A stretch of DNA of 64,000 nt, taken from the NCBI GenBank assembly GCA_016710325.1, contig JADJXK010000001.1, forward strand, positions 1,426,001 to 1,490,000, in the 5' to 3' direction. The DNA is from Candidatus Leptofilum proximum (GTDB lineage Bacteria > Chloroflexota > Anaerolineae > Promineifilales > Promineifilaceae). Below the pieces are notes generated by a model, which saw only the letters and a program-made list of their open reading frames with translations, did no database searches and was not told the DNA's origin. A program made the position numbers and the translations under genes. Positions 16,401-23,162 of the stretch are shown piece after piece (position 1 is the stretch's first letter; each line of letters starts with the position of its first letter).

Positions 16401-16863
16401 CAATCGTGCCATTGAGTTGCAACCTAAAGGGGCTAGCAATTTTCGCGAACGCGGCGTTACCTATCGAGAGATGGGAAAGTACGAAATGGCTTTGGCCGAT
16501 TTCAATCGTGCCGTTGAATTGGATCCGAAATGGTCGCCCAATCTTCGAGGAAGGGGCGTCACTTGTTTACTTCTCGACAATACAGATGATGCAAAGGCTG
16601 ACTTCCAAAAAGCTATCGCATTAATTGAAAAAGTTTATGAAAGGTATCCACAAAATTCAGGATTGGCACTGAACCTTGCTTTTTATCACTTAACAGCCAA
16701 TCATGAAAACAAAGCCCGAACCTTATACCAACATAATCTAAATGTTCCTACATATTTTCTCAAAAGAGCGTTGAGGCAAGTAAGCGATTTTCTTGATATT
16801 TTCCCAGATCATTCTCATGCGAGAGCGATTAGAATGATCTTACAAGATAACTTGAACATGTAA
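13414..16863 (+). CDS. NACHT NTPase with N-terminal EAD7-like domain, membrane region and TPR array (bacterial NLR-like)
   Basis: An 1149-residue protein. Residues 1-80 (LRQQIEQHFDEAELRTLCFD, LGVSYENLGGRGKGENV) match effector-associated domain EAD7, an adaptor of bacterial conflict systems. A NACHT ATPase follows: Walker A GEPGAGKT at 176-183, Walker B LLLDGLDEV at about 252-260. Several hydrophobic helices occupy about 436-640. Residues about 710-1060 are ten or eleven near-identical 34-residue TPRs. NACHT proteins of this layout include antiphage NLR relatives; defence is inferred. Base composition is clearly lower in GC than the neighbours and the gene has no ACGGCCGT, which suggests transfer. 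The ATG at 13414 is preferred to a TTG at 13381, which overlaps the -10 box. Confidence 0.85.
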   Translation: MNWTTLRQQIEQHFDEAELRTLCFDLGVSYENLGGRGKGENVTELVALFQRNGQVDDLMEQLNHHRPAINWKTPKELPFKQQPLTGFSPIPATPAERRIRNDFLQKLKANWIQGILEKSLHNILRLDLGFTYRPEAISRSWSITLQQSNLAEQELPENVSILEIFRQHQRELLILGEPGAGKTITLLELARDLIQLADADETQSIPVVLNLSSWAEKQQSLVEWLQDMLLREYQVSRKVSHKWITTDYQLTLLLDGLDEVQQEHREACVAAINDFRAEYLADIVICSRVTDYEDLNTGVNIATAIMLRPLTLQQIDTYLAAGGDSLATLREILKEDAAFQALAQTPLLLSMMAMTYPNQPLQAIHNDSNPSDQRSRLFSQYVQYMFTRQGLRDSEIQKNNRRLSWIARHMVLRTQSTFSLDTLQKSWLPSKVAQYSFVIMVGIGYWLLTTILTGFIFSSFALGAFIAIISGAIGLGIASENEIDKKSFRDRLREIKIPQNYSGLFHFAAFGFGTGAMGLLKTPFFYSIFLGAAAGFIYWFIRSRKDVKFFLAQGVTRRNLPRILGYIAPDIGIGAYMGLVGFALGEYPFNSGQILLLGMFLSLAFWEVIQLLYILGRPIFALLTYFENYCRHFMLRLFLALNDILPLQANHFLDEMMACGLIRKSGNNHLFVHILLRDHFASSTQNTKVFLGELSRFDVSTLRKTGEIHREHKRFTQALICFNRAIELQPKWASIFHERGVTYQEMEEYDAALADFNRAIELKPKWAGNFQERGITFREMEEYDAALADFNRAIELEPKWASNFQQRGITFRKMEEYEAALADFNRAIELQPKGVSSFQQRGITFREMEEYEAALADFNRAIELQPNFAWPLLLGRGITFREMEEYDVALADFNRAIELEPKGASNFQQRGITFREMEEYEAALADFNRAIELEPKWASNFAERGINYREMEEFKVALIDFNHAIELQPNFAWPLLRERGITFREMEEYNAALADFNRAIELQPKGASNFRERGVTYREMGKYEMALADFNRAVELDPKWSPNLRGRGVTCLLLDNTDDAKADFQKAIALIEKVYERYPQNSGLALNLAFYHLTANHENKARTLYQHNLNVPTYFLKRALRQVSDFLDIFPDHSHARAIRMILQDNLNM
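15550..16560 (+). repeat. Near-identical 102-base tandem repeats encoding TPRs
   Basis: About ten copies, with the recurring protein text EEYxAALADFNRAIEL and RGITFREM. Neighbouring copies are almost identical in DNA too, so they arose by recent duplication. Two copies carry a PNFAWPLL variant one codon longer. Copy number is likely to vary between strains. Confidence 0.85.
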
Positions 16864-17020
16864 CTCATTAACTTCAACAGGTTTCACCTTATCTTGTCGT
16901 TGTCTGACCGTTCCTCTTCCCATTCACAATTCATTCCCCCTGCTGGCAGTCCCCCCCGGGCTGTGTTATGATCCCGCCCGAAAATGACAATCGCTTCTTG
17001 CAACCACTTTCGAGGCAACC

Positions 17021-18079
17021 ATGAGAACCGTTTTTTGGGATTATGACAGCAGCAGCACCAAGATGATCGATCAACGTCTGCTACCGTGGGACTTTGTCAT
17101 CGCCGAGTTCACCGACTACCAAGAAGTGGCCCGCGCCATCAAGGAGATGTATGTGCGCGGCGCGCCAGCCATCGGCGCGGCGGCGGCGTTTGGTATGGCC
17201 CTGGCAGCAAAGCAGTCCAGCGCTACCGACCGGCTGACCTTGCTGCGTGATTTGGAAACGGCCGCTGCCCACCTCAACGCTGCCCGGCCAACGGCCGTAA
17301 ACCTGGCCTGGGGCGTGCGCCGTATGCTGCGCGTGGCCGCCAATGAGGAGCTGGATTCCGTCGATGACGTGCGCGACGCCATCCTGGCTGAAGCGCAAAA
17401 GCTGGCCGATGAGGACGTTGAGCTGAACAAACGCATGGCCTACAACGGCGCCGAACTCATCAGTGATGGCGATACGATTTTGCACCACTGCAACACTGGG
17501 GCGCTGGCCACCGTCGATTGGGGCACGGCGCTGGGGGTGGTGTTTGCCGCTCACGAGCAGGGCAAAAAGATTCACGTTTTGGTGGATGAAACGCGCCCCA
17601 CGCTGCAAGGCTCCCGCCTGACCGCCTGGGAACTGCACCAGCGCGGCATCCCCTTTGACCTCATCGCCGACAACGCGGCGGGGCACTTTATGCGCACCGG
17701 GCAGGTGAATATCGTGCTGGTCGGCTCGGACCGAACGGCCGCTAACGGCGATGTCGCCAACAAAATCGGTACCTACAAGCTGGCCGTGGTGGCCAGGGAA
17801 AACGGCGTGCCGTTTTACCCTGTCGTGCCTACCAGCACTGTTGACCTGGAGCTGGAACATGGCGATCTCATTCCCATCGAGGAGCGCGGCGACGAAGAAG
17901 TGCTGTCCGTTTTTGGCAAATCGATCGCCCCGGCGGGCATTACCGCCCGCAACCCCGCCTTCGACGTAACGCCGCATCGCTACGTCACCGGCATCGTTAC
18001 CGAGGCGGGCATTGTCTATCCGCCGTTTGTAAAGAATTTGCGGGCGGCCGTGGAGTCGGAACAGAAGAAAGGAGATTAG
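17021..18079 (+). CDS. mtnA: S-methyl-5-thioribose-1-phosphate isomerase
   Basis: A 352-residue cytoplasmic enzyme of the methionine salvage pathway that converts methylthioribose-1-phosphate to methylthioribulose-1-phosphate. Family motifs: MYVRGAPAIGAAAAFGMAL, ILHHCNTGALATVDWGTALG with the catalytic Cys, VDETRPTLQGSRLTAWEL, and DRTAANGDVANKIGTYKLAV with the catalytic Asp. The eIF2B-alpha-like fold extends to the end. It stands alone, without other mtn genes in view; a promoter with TATGAT near 16966 is plausible. A tandem-unit repeat follows the stop. Confidence 0.93.
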   Translation: MRTVFWDYDSSSTKMIDQRLLPWDFVIAEFTDYQEVARAIKEMYVRGAPAIGAAAAFGMALAAKQSSATDRLTLLRDLETAAAHLNAARPTAVNLAWGVRRMLRVAANEELDSVDDVRDAILAEAQKLADEDVELNKRMAYNGAELISDGDTILHHCNTGALATVDWGTALGVVFAAHEQGKKIHVLVDETRPTLQGSRLTAWELHQRGIPFDLIADNAAGHFMRTGQVNIVLVGSDRTAANGDVANKIGTYKLAVVARENGVPFYPVVPTSTVDLELEHGDLIPIEERGDEEVLSVFGKSIAPAGITARNPAFDVTPHRYVTGIVTEAGIVYPPFVKNLRAAVESEQKKGD

Positions 18080-18137
18080 AGATTGGAGATTAGAGATTAG
18101 CTGCCAAAGTCACAATCTCCAATCTCCAATCTCCAAT
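18071..18137. repeat. Inverted tandem-unit repeat (GAGATTA/GAGATTG units)
   Basis: Left block of four 7-base units (GAGATTA, GAGATTG and variants, 18071-18100) faces a right block of reverse-complement units (18113-18137). It starts inside the end of mtnA and reaches to within four bases of the next start codon. A homologous repeat lies at 32644-32706. Confidence 0.8.
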
Positions 18138-18141
18138 AACA

Positions 18142-18942
18142 ATGTCCCAAATTCCAGTCGTGATCATGTGCGGCGGACAGGGTACGCGCATGGGCAACAC
18201 CCTCACCAAGAAGGAGCTGGTAGACATCGGCGGACGGCCGTTGCTGTGGCACGTCATGCGCATTTTTTCGGCGTATGGCCACAACCGCTTCATCCTGGCG
18301 CTGGGGCACCAGGCGGACCAGGTGCGCCGCTACTTCCTGGAGTACGAGGCGATGACCCGCGATGTCACCATCCAGCTGGCCGATCCTAGCAGCGGCAACG
18401 GCCACCCCCAGGTCACCTTCAGCGGTGAATACGAGCATCCACCCTGGGAAGTGACGATGGTGGATACCGGCCTGGACACCGAGCGCGCCGCCCGATTGGC
18501 GAAGCTGGCGTATTATCTGGGGAACGGCCGTTTCTTCGTCGCTTACGGGGAAGCCGTGGCCAACATTGACCTGGATGCGCTGGTGCGGTTCCACGAACAG
18601 CACGGGCAGGTGGCTACCATTACCGGCATTCGTTTTCCCTCGCCTTACGGGAAGGTGGAAGCAGATGCCCAGGGTTACATCACCGAATTTGTGGAGAAAC
18701 CGCCCCTGCCTTATTGGGTGAATGGGGGATTTATGCTGTTTGAAACGGCCGTGCTCGACCGCATCCGTGCCGAAAACCGGGAAAATCTAGATCTGGAACG
18801 TGATATTCTGCCTCAGTTGGCCCAGCAGCAGCAGCTTATGCTCTACCAACATACCGGCTACTGGCAATCCATGAAAACCCTCAAAGACGCGCTGACCTTA
18901 AAAGATGCGTGGCAAGAAAACCAGCCGTGGAAGGTTTGGTAA
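18142..18942 (+). CDS. rfbF: Glucose-1-phosphate cytidylyltransferase-like nucleotidyltransferase
   Basis: A 266-residue NDP-sugar pyrophosphorylase. The activation motif VIMCGGQGTRMG, the spaced KKELVDIGGRPLLWHVMRIF and the later VNGGFMLFETAVLDRI, LERDILPQLA and YWQSMKTLKD match RfbF, which makes CDP-glucose for dideoxysugar synthesis. The next gene resembles CDP-glucose 4,6-dehydratase, supporting the assignment. No Shine-Dalgarno is visible because the repeat occupies the leader. A different NDP-sugar cannot be excluded. Confidence 0.75.
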   Translation: MSQIPVVIMCGGQGTRMGNTLTKKELVDIGGRPLLWHVMRIFSAYGHNRFILALGHQADQVRRYFLEYEAMTRDVTIQLADPSSGNGHPQVTFSGEYEHPPWEVTMVDTGLDTERAARLAKLAYYLGNGRFFVAYGEAVANIDLDALVRFHEQHGQVATITGIRFPSPYGKVEADAQGYITEFVEKPPLPYWVNGGFMLFETAVLDRIRAENRENLDLERDILPQLAQQQQLMLYQHTGYWQSMKTLKDALTLKDAWQENQPWKVW

Positions 18943-19018
18943 CATCCAGAGAGGCAAAATCCTCTTAGATTGATTCAAACTTCATCGACGAATCAATCTC
19001 CAACTGTGGAGAAAAACA

Positions 19019-20020
19019 TTGAACAAACAGTTTTGGCAAGGCAAACGTGTATTTATCACTGGCTGCACCGGTCTGTTGGGGTCCTGGCTTACCGATGCTC
19101 TTCTCGACATGGGCGCCGACGTGGTGGGCCTGGTGCGTGATCATGTGCCGCAGTCTAACCTGGTCCGCTCGGGCATGATGGACCAGATCAGCGTGGTGCA
19201 TGGCCACTTGTGTGACTATAACTTGCTGGAGCGCACGCTCGCCGAATATGAAGTTGAAGTCGTGTTTCACCTGGCGGCCCAAACCATCGTCACCATTGCC
19301 AACCGCGCCCCGCTGTCTACCTTCGAGACCAACATTCGCGGCACCTACATGCTGTTGGAAGCAGCCCGGCGCAATCCCACTATCTGCGGCATGGTTATCG
19401 CCAGCAGCGAAAAGGCGTATGGCGAGCAACCAAGCATGCCATATCACGAAGCCACCGCGCTGCAAGGCCGCCATCCCTACGATGTCTCCAAAAGCTGTGC
19501 CGATCTTATCTCGCAGTGTTATGCGTACAGCTACGGCCTGCCGGTCATCATCACCCGCTTTGCCAACCTGTACGGCGGCGGCGACTTGAACTGGAACCGC
19601 ATCCTGCCCGGCACCATTCGCAGCGTGCTTTTGGGCGAACGGCCGATTATCCGGTCGGACGGCACGTTTAAGCGGGATTTTGTTTACGTCAAAGACGCCG
19701 TGCGCGGTTACCTGATGGCCGCCGAGCAGGTGGTGCGGCCGGAACTGCACGGCCAGGCGTTCAACTTTGGCATGGGCCACTCAGAAACGGCCCTGGACAT
19801 CGTCAAAACGATCATCCGCGTGTCGGATCATCCCGAGCTGGAACCCATCATCCTGAACGAGGTGCGTAACGAGGTGCAGGACCAGTTCATGAACTCAGAA
19901 AAGGCCAGCCGTCTGCTGGGCTGGGAGCCGCAGTACACGTTGGAAAATGGCCTGGCCGAAACGATGACCTGGTATCGAGAATTTTTGAACCTGGAACCAA
20001 GGGGAAGTGTAATTAAGTAA
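19019..20020 (+). CDS. CDP-glucose 4,6-dehydratase-like NAD-dependent sugar dehydratase
   Basis: A 333-residue extended SDR. VFITGCTGLLGSWLTDALL is the NAD site; the catalytic region has Ser-Ser-Glu (VIASSEKAYGEQ) and YDVSKSCADLI (Tyr and Lys). RFANLYGGGDLNWNRILPGT and GTFKRDFVYVKDAVRGYL are shared with CDP-glucose 4,6-dehydratases. It follows the cytidylyltransferase-like gene, so the pair probably produces CDP-4-keto-6-deoxyglucose. The start is a TTG with GGAG eight bases upstream; no ATG fits. The last codons are made of repeat DNA. Confidence 0.78.
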   Translation: MNKQFWQGKRVFITGCTGLLGSWLTDALLDMGADVVGLVRDHVPQSNLVRSGMMDQISVVHGHLCDYNLLERTLAEYEVEVVFHLAAQTIVTIANRAPLSTFETNIRGTYMLLEAARRNPTICGMVIASSEKAYGEQPSMPYHEATALQGRHPYDVSKSCADLISQCYAYSYGLPVIITRFANLYGGGDLNWNRILPGTIRSVLLGERPIIRSDGTFKRDFVYVKDAVRGYLMAAEQVVRPELHGQAFNFGMGHSETALDIVKTIIRVSDHPELEPIILNEVRNEVQDQFMNSEKASRLLGWEPQYTLENGLAETMTWYREFLNLEPRGSVIK

Positions 20021-20083
20021 TTGAGTAATCAAGTAATTCTTGAGCGATGAGTTAATTACCCAGTTATCCAATTACCCAATTAT
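20008..20083. repeat. Inverted tandem-unit repeat (TAATTGAG-type 8-mers)
   Basis: Left block of 8-base units such as TAATTAAG, TAATTGAG and TAATCAAG (20008-20039) faces reverse-complement units (20051-20083). The left block includes the stop codon of the preceding gene, so the repeat has grown into coding sequence. Confidence 0.8.
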
Positions 20084-20103
20084 TGCCTTCCGTAAGTTGA
20101 GTC

Positions 20104-21021
20104 GTGCGAATTCTAGTCACAGGTGCAACCGGTTTTGTAGGGCAGGCGCTGGTGCCGTTTTTGGTGCAGCAGCCAGATGTCGAAGTAACCATTCTGGTGC
20201 GAGAAGTATACAGCCAGGTGAATTTACGGCCGTTCCCCACCCTTCTCCAAACCCTTCGCCCCCAACTCAACGTGGTCTACGCCGATTTGCGCAACTTCCA
20301 GCTCACCAGCCGCGCTGTGGCTGAGGCAGACCCGACTCACGTCATTCACCTGGCGGCCGTTGGTGTAACCGACCCGTTTCTGGGTCTGGACACCGCCCTG
20401 CGCCACAACCTCAACGGCACGCTCAACCTGCTCCGCGCCTGTTTTGAGAAGCGCCAAAGCGCGCAGCAGCTTATTGTGGCCCGCACCCCTGGTGAGCGCA
20501 CCAGCATGAATGTTTACGCCGCCAGCAAAGCCGCCGCCTGGAACTTTTGCCAGATGTACGGCCGTACCCACCGCTGGCCCATTCACGGCGCCATGATTTT
20601 CCAGGCATACGGTCCGGGCCAGACGCCGCGCAACGTGGTTCCGGCCGCCATCGCCGCCGCCCTGGCGGGGCAAGACTTCCCCACCACGCGCGGGACACAG
20701 CAGCGCGATTGGCTTTTTGCGGGAGACCTGGTGGCCGGGTTGTGGGCCATGCTGCGGGCCAACCTGGCTCCGGCGGAGACGGTGGAACTGGGCAGCGGCA
20801 CAACGGCCAGTGTGGCCCAGGTGGTGACGCAGATTTACGAGCTGGTGGGGGGTGGAGGACGGCCGTTAATTGGCGCCCTGCCCAGCCGCCCCGGCGAAGA
20901 AACCGTTCAGATGGCCGACACCCAACACACCGCCGAGCGGATCAACTGGCGCGCTACTACCAGTCTGGCCGATGGCCTGGCCCAAACCATCCACAGCTAC
21001 CAAGCCACCGCAGGTGAATAA
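20104..21021 (+). CDS. NAD-dependent epimerase/dehydratase
   Basis: A 305-residue extended SDR. RILVTGATGFVGQALVPFL is the NAD-binding loop; VYAASKAAAWNF carries the Tyr and Lys of the active site. QQRDWLFAGDLVAGLWAML and AYGPGQTPRNVVPAAI are typical of sugar-nucleotide epimerases and reductases. It is third in the sugar module and probably modifies the 4-keto-6-deoxy sugar; the exact step is unknown. The start is GTG at 20104 because the glycine motif begins at once; only a weak AAG/GAG element is upstream. Confidence 0.75.
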   Translation: MRILVTGATGFVGQALVPFLVQQPDVEVTILVREVYSQVNLRPFPTLLQTLRPQLNVVYADLRNFQLTSRAVAEADPTHVIHLAAVGVTDPFLGLDTALRHNLNGTLNLLRACFEKRQSAQQLIVARTPGERTSMNVYAASKAAAWNFCQMYGRTHRWPIHGAMIFQAYGPGQTPRNVVPAAIAAALAGQDFPTTRGTQQRDWLFAGDLVAGLWAMLRANLAPAETVELGSGTTASVAQVVTQIYELVGGGGRPLIGALPSRPGEETVQMADTQHTAERINWRATTSLADGLAQTIHSYQATAGE

Positions 21022-21065
21022 ATGCCGGGCCTTTCCATGACCTAAGAACTGCCCCCCTTTGCCCA

Positions 21066-21094
21066 TTGTACTTGTGAATTCCCGCCCGTAAACT
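21066..21094 (+). promoter_or_regulatory. Promoter of candidate ncRNA
   Basis: TTGTAC (21066-21071), 17-base spacer, TAAACT (21089-21094). The predicted start near 21101 coincides with the 5' end of the closing stem at 21103. Confidence 0.6.
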
Positions 21095-21102
21095 GTTAGC
21101 CA

Positions 21103-21280
21103 GGTGGTCGAATCGAGAGACAGCAGATGAGCTTGCTCTCGGCGGGGAGCCAACCCTACCGTACTACTTCACTATACACCGTTGCGAGCATGGCAGCATC
21201 TATAGAGAAGCTGGCTGGCCAGTTTTCCTGATAGCATTGCAGCCTTCTGGTTAGTTCGTTATGCTGCTCGTTCGACCACC
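21103..21280 (+). ncRNA. Candidate structured non-coding RNA, about 178 nt (6S-like size)
   Basis: Lies in a 410-base gap with no ORF. The ends form a long interrupted closing stem: GGTGGTCGAA (21103-21112) with TTCGACCACC (21271-21280), then CGAG/CTCG, then CAGCA/TGCTG. Inside, CGG-GGG/CCC-CCG and a hairpin with GAAGCTGG / CCAGTTTTC arms can form. A promoter lies upstream and a strong terminator downstream. It has no SRP, RNase P or tmRNA signature. Length and a long closing stem around an internal open region fit 6S RNA, but I cannot confirm that family by eye. Confidence 0.5.
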
Positions 21281-21314
21281 CGTCCATCTTTGTATACATC
21301 GTGCAGAATAAAAA

Positions 21315-21357
21315 AGCTTCCCCTGGTTTACTAAATAGACCAGGGGAAGCTTTTTTT
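21315..21357 (+). terminator. Strong intrinsic terminator
   Basis: AGCTTCCCCTGGT (21315-21327) pairs with ACCAGGGGAAGCT (21339-21351), ending in seven T. It terminates the candidate ncRNA and has an A-run on the other side, so it may work in both directions. Confidence 0.9.
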
Positions 21358-21360
21358 ACA

Positions 21361-21404
21361 GAAAAGCAAAACCAGCTTGAACCCTAAAAGGCTTCAAGCT
21401 GGTT
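21361..21404 (-). terminator. Terminator-like hairpin after rpmG
   Basis: On the minus strand AACCAGCTTGAA and TTCAAGCTGGTT (positions 21404-21370) form a 12-bp stem followed by TTTGCTTTTC. It ends the rpmB-rpmG transcript. Confidence 0.7.
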
Positions 21405-21432
21405 CGATTTGATAGCCAACGAAGTCAGTAGA

Positions 21433-21597
21433 TTAACGTGTTTCGCGGTACAGCACGTGCCGACGCAGGGTCGGGTCGTATTTCTTCAGCTCAATGCGGT
21501 TGGGATCATTGCGCCGGTTTTTCTGAGTGTAGTACATGTGATGGCTTTCTGTGCTGCGCAGTTTGATGACGCCGCGAATACCTTTTTTCTTTGCCAT
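21433..21597 (-). CDS. rpmG: 50S ribosomal protein L33
   Basis: A 54-residue ribosomal protein. It reads MAKKKGIRGVIKLRSTESHH, then MYYTQKNRRNDPNRIELKKY and ends RRHVLYRETR, which is the L33 pattern. It lacks the CxxC pairs of zinc-binding L33, so it is the zinc-independent form. It lies 12 bases downstream of rpmB, in the usual rpmB-rpmG order, and AGGAGC precedes its ATG. Confidence 0.93.
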   Translation of the reverse strand: MAKKKGIRGVIKLRSTESHHMYYTQKNRRNDPNRIELKKYDPTLRRHVLYRETR

Positions 21598-21609
21598 GAG
21601 TGCTGCTCC

Positions 21610-21852
21610 TTACGATACGACGTCCTTCAACGTCAAACCTTGCTTTTTCAGGAAAGGCATCAAGCCAATCTTATCGACGGTGCGCATGGCCCGAACGGAC
21701 ATTTTGATGCGCACGTGCCGATCCAGTTCCGGAACATAGATTTTCTTGGTCTGGATATTGGGCAGGAAACGACGTTTGGTCTTCTTTTGAGAGAAGGAGA
21801 CGTTGTTTCCTGTCAGGGGGCCTTTGCCGGTGATTTTACATTTGCGAGCCAT
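21610..21852 (-). CDS. rpmB: 50S ribosomal protein L28
   Basis: An 80-residue large-subunit protein. MARKCKITGKGPLTGNNVSF, then SQKKTKRRFLPNIQTKKIYV and VRIKMSVRAMRTVDKIGL are L28 signatures. The first gene of an rpmB-rpmG operon. Its leader carries a promoter (22031-22004) and a terminator hairpin (21959-21925), so transcription may be attenuated. Confidence 0.95.
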   Translation of the reverse strand: MARKCKITGKGPLTGNNVSFSQKKTKRRFLPNIQTKKIYVPELDRHVRIKMSVRAMRTVDKIGLMPFLKKQGLTLKDVVS

Positions 21853-21924
21853 AATCGTTCCTCTATTTCAGTAATTCTTCGACCTGCTTTTTTGCGGCCT
21901 ACGCAGATTGCCTTGGCTACTGGC

Positions 21925-21959
21925 AAAAAAACAAGAACCCGTATTTTACTGGATTCTTG
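21925..21959 (-). terminator. Terminator hairpin inside the rpmB leader
   Basis: Minus strand CAAGAATCC (21959-21951) pairs with GGGTTCTTG (21940-21932), one G-U, followed by seven T. It lies between a good promoter and rpmB, so it is a candidate attenuator. It could instead be the terminator of the upstream zinc-ribbon gene. Confidence 0.75.
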
Positions 21960-22003
21960 TGCTGATTCAAAATATTAATACGCCTTTGAGTAGAGCGGCT
22001 AAT

Positions 22004-22031
22004 AGAATACCTAATTTTGCCAATTTGTCAA
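22004..22031 (-). promoter_or_regulatory. Promoter of rpmB-rpmG
   Basis: TTGACA (22031-22026), 16-base spacer, TATTCT (22009-22004). It lies about 150 bases before rpmB, leaving a leader that contains the terminator hairpin. Confidence 0.65.
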
Positions 22032-22095
22032 TGTTGCCAGCCAAAAAACAGCACTTTTTACAATGGTGAGCATCAGAATGGCCGAGCTGAACAAC

Positions 22096-22266
22096 TTACT
22101 CTTTTGGCGGCTGCATTTTTTCGGCTACCTGCTGCCATTTGTGGATAAGTAGAGGCATACATTCGCTGCATACCCACACCATTTGACCTTGATAGCGCCA
22201 GGCGAGCACTGGTATTTCCATCTCGCTGCGCTGGCAGTTAAAACAAACGTGATCTGAATTGCTCAT
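22096..22266 (-). CDS. Small zinc-ribbon protein
   Basis: A 56-residue protein beginning MSNSDHVCFNCQRSE. It has two CxxC knuckles (CFNC near residue 8 and CSEC near 33), separated by a hydrophobic strand, with a helical tail ending MQPPKE. This pattern binds one zinc ion. Function is unknown. It lies downstream of trpC in the same direction, 42 bases away, so it may be cotranscribed with the trp genes. Confidence 0.7.
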   Translation of the reverse strand: MSNSDHVCFNCQRSEMEIPVLAWRYQGQMVWVCSECMPLLIHKWQQVAEKMQPPKE

Positions 22267-22308
22267 GATGTGTTCCTGATTCGTTTTCCAATTATTTTCT
22301 GTGGTTGG

Positions 22309-23133
22309 CTATGGCCGTCCCGCCTTCACAAATTCTGCCGTGGTTTTGTATACATCTTTGCTCTTCACCAGCGTTTCACCCACCAGAACGGCATCGACGC
22401 CGATTTGGGCCATTTGGCGCACGTCAGCGGCCGTTTTGATGCCACTCTCGCCCACAGTCACTACCTCAGCCGGGATTTGCTTCCGCAGCCGGGCGGTGTT
22501 GTTAAAGTCAACTTCAAAGGTTTGCAGATTGCGGTTGTTGACGCCGACAATACGCGGCTGCAAGGTCAGCACCCGCGCCAGCTCTTCCTCTGTGTGAACT
22601 TCGATCAGGGCGTTCATCTCCAGGCGGTGGGTGAGGGCCAGCAGCTCTTTGAGATCGGTGTCGCTGAGCACGGCGGCAATCAGCAGCAGCGCATCGGCTC
22701 CCGCCACCCGCGCCTCGTACACCTGGTACGGGTCGAAGATAAAATCCTTACGCAGCACAGGCACCTTTTTCTTAACCACCGCCTCTTTGACATCGCGCAA
22801 ATCAGCCAGGGAGCCTTGAAAGTGACGCGCATCCGTGAGTACCGAAATGGCGCTGGCGCCTGCTTTGGCATACTCCTTGGCCAGTTCGGCGGCCTTGTAG
22901 TGCGGCACCATCAGACCTTTGCTGGGGGACGCTTTTTTGCACTCAGCAATGAGCGAGACGCCGGGCTTTTTGAGCGCGGCGTAAAAGTCCAGCGTGGGTG
23001 GGGCAACGCTGGTCAACGCGCGCAAATCGGCCAGCGGAATTTCCCGCATGATTTTAGGCAGGTTTTCCCGGTGAAAGGTCATGATTTCATCGAGGATGGT
23101 GCCCCGACGTTGGGCTAATTTTGTGACGCTCAT
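22309..23133 (-). CDS. trpC: Indole-3-glycerol phosphate synthase
   Basis: A 274-residue TIM-barrel enzyme of tryptophan synthesis that closes the indole ring of carboxyphenylamino-deoxyribulose phosphate. Catalytic Lys in SLIAECKKASPSKG and VPVLRKDFIFDPYQVYEA; Glu in NALIEVHTEEEL; phosphate site GVNNRNLQTFEVD and VTVGESGI. It follows trpD with a 29-base gap. The length is standard. trpF and trpA are not in the window. Confidence 0.95.
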   Translation of the reverse strand: MSVTKLAQRRGTILDEIMTFHRENLPKIMREIPLADLRALTSVAPPTLDFYAALKKPGVSLIAECKKASPSKGLMVPHYKAAELAKEYAKAGASAISVLTDARHFQGSLADLRDVKEAVVKKKVPVLRKDFIFDPYQVYEARVAGADALLLIAAVLSDTDLKELLALTHRLEMNALIEVHTEEELARVLTLQPRIVGVNNRNLQTFEVDFNNTARLRKQIPAEVVTVGESGIKTAADVRQMAQIGVDAVLVGETLVKSKDVYKTTAEFVKAGRP

Positions 23134-23162
23134 ATTTGTCCTTACCGTTTACCGAACACGGA

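Noticed and set aside
15550..16560. Regular 102-base repeats considered as CRISPR or intergenic satellite DNA
   Set aside because: They are in frame and encode TPR helices without stops.
19019..20020. Frameshift suspected at the start of the sugar dehydratase because it lacks an ATG
   Set aside because: A TTG with GGAG at good spacing immediately precedes the NAD motif, so no frameshift is needed.
21103..21280. SRP RNA, RNase P RNA or tmRNA as identity of the candidate RNA
   Set aside because: It lacks the SRP GGAAG/AGCA apical signature, the RNase P GAGGAAAGUCC element and a tRNA-like end; only 6S-like size and shape fit.
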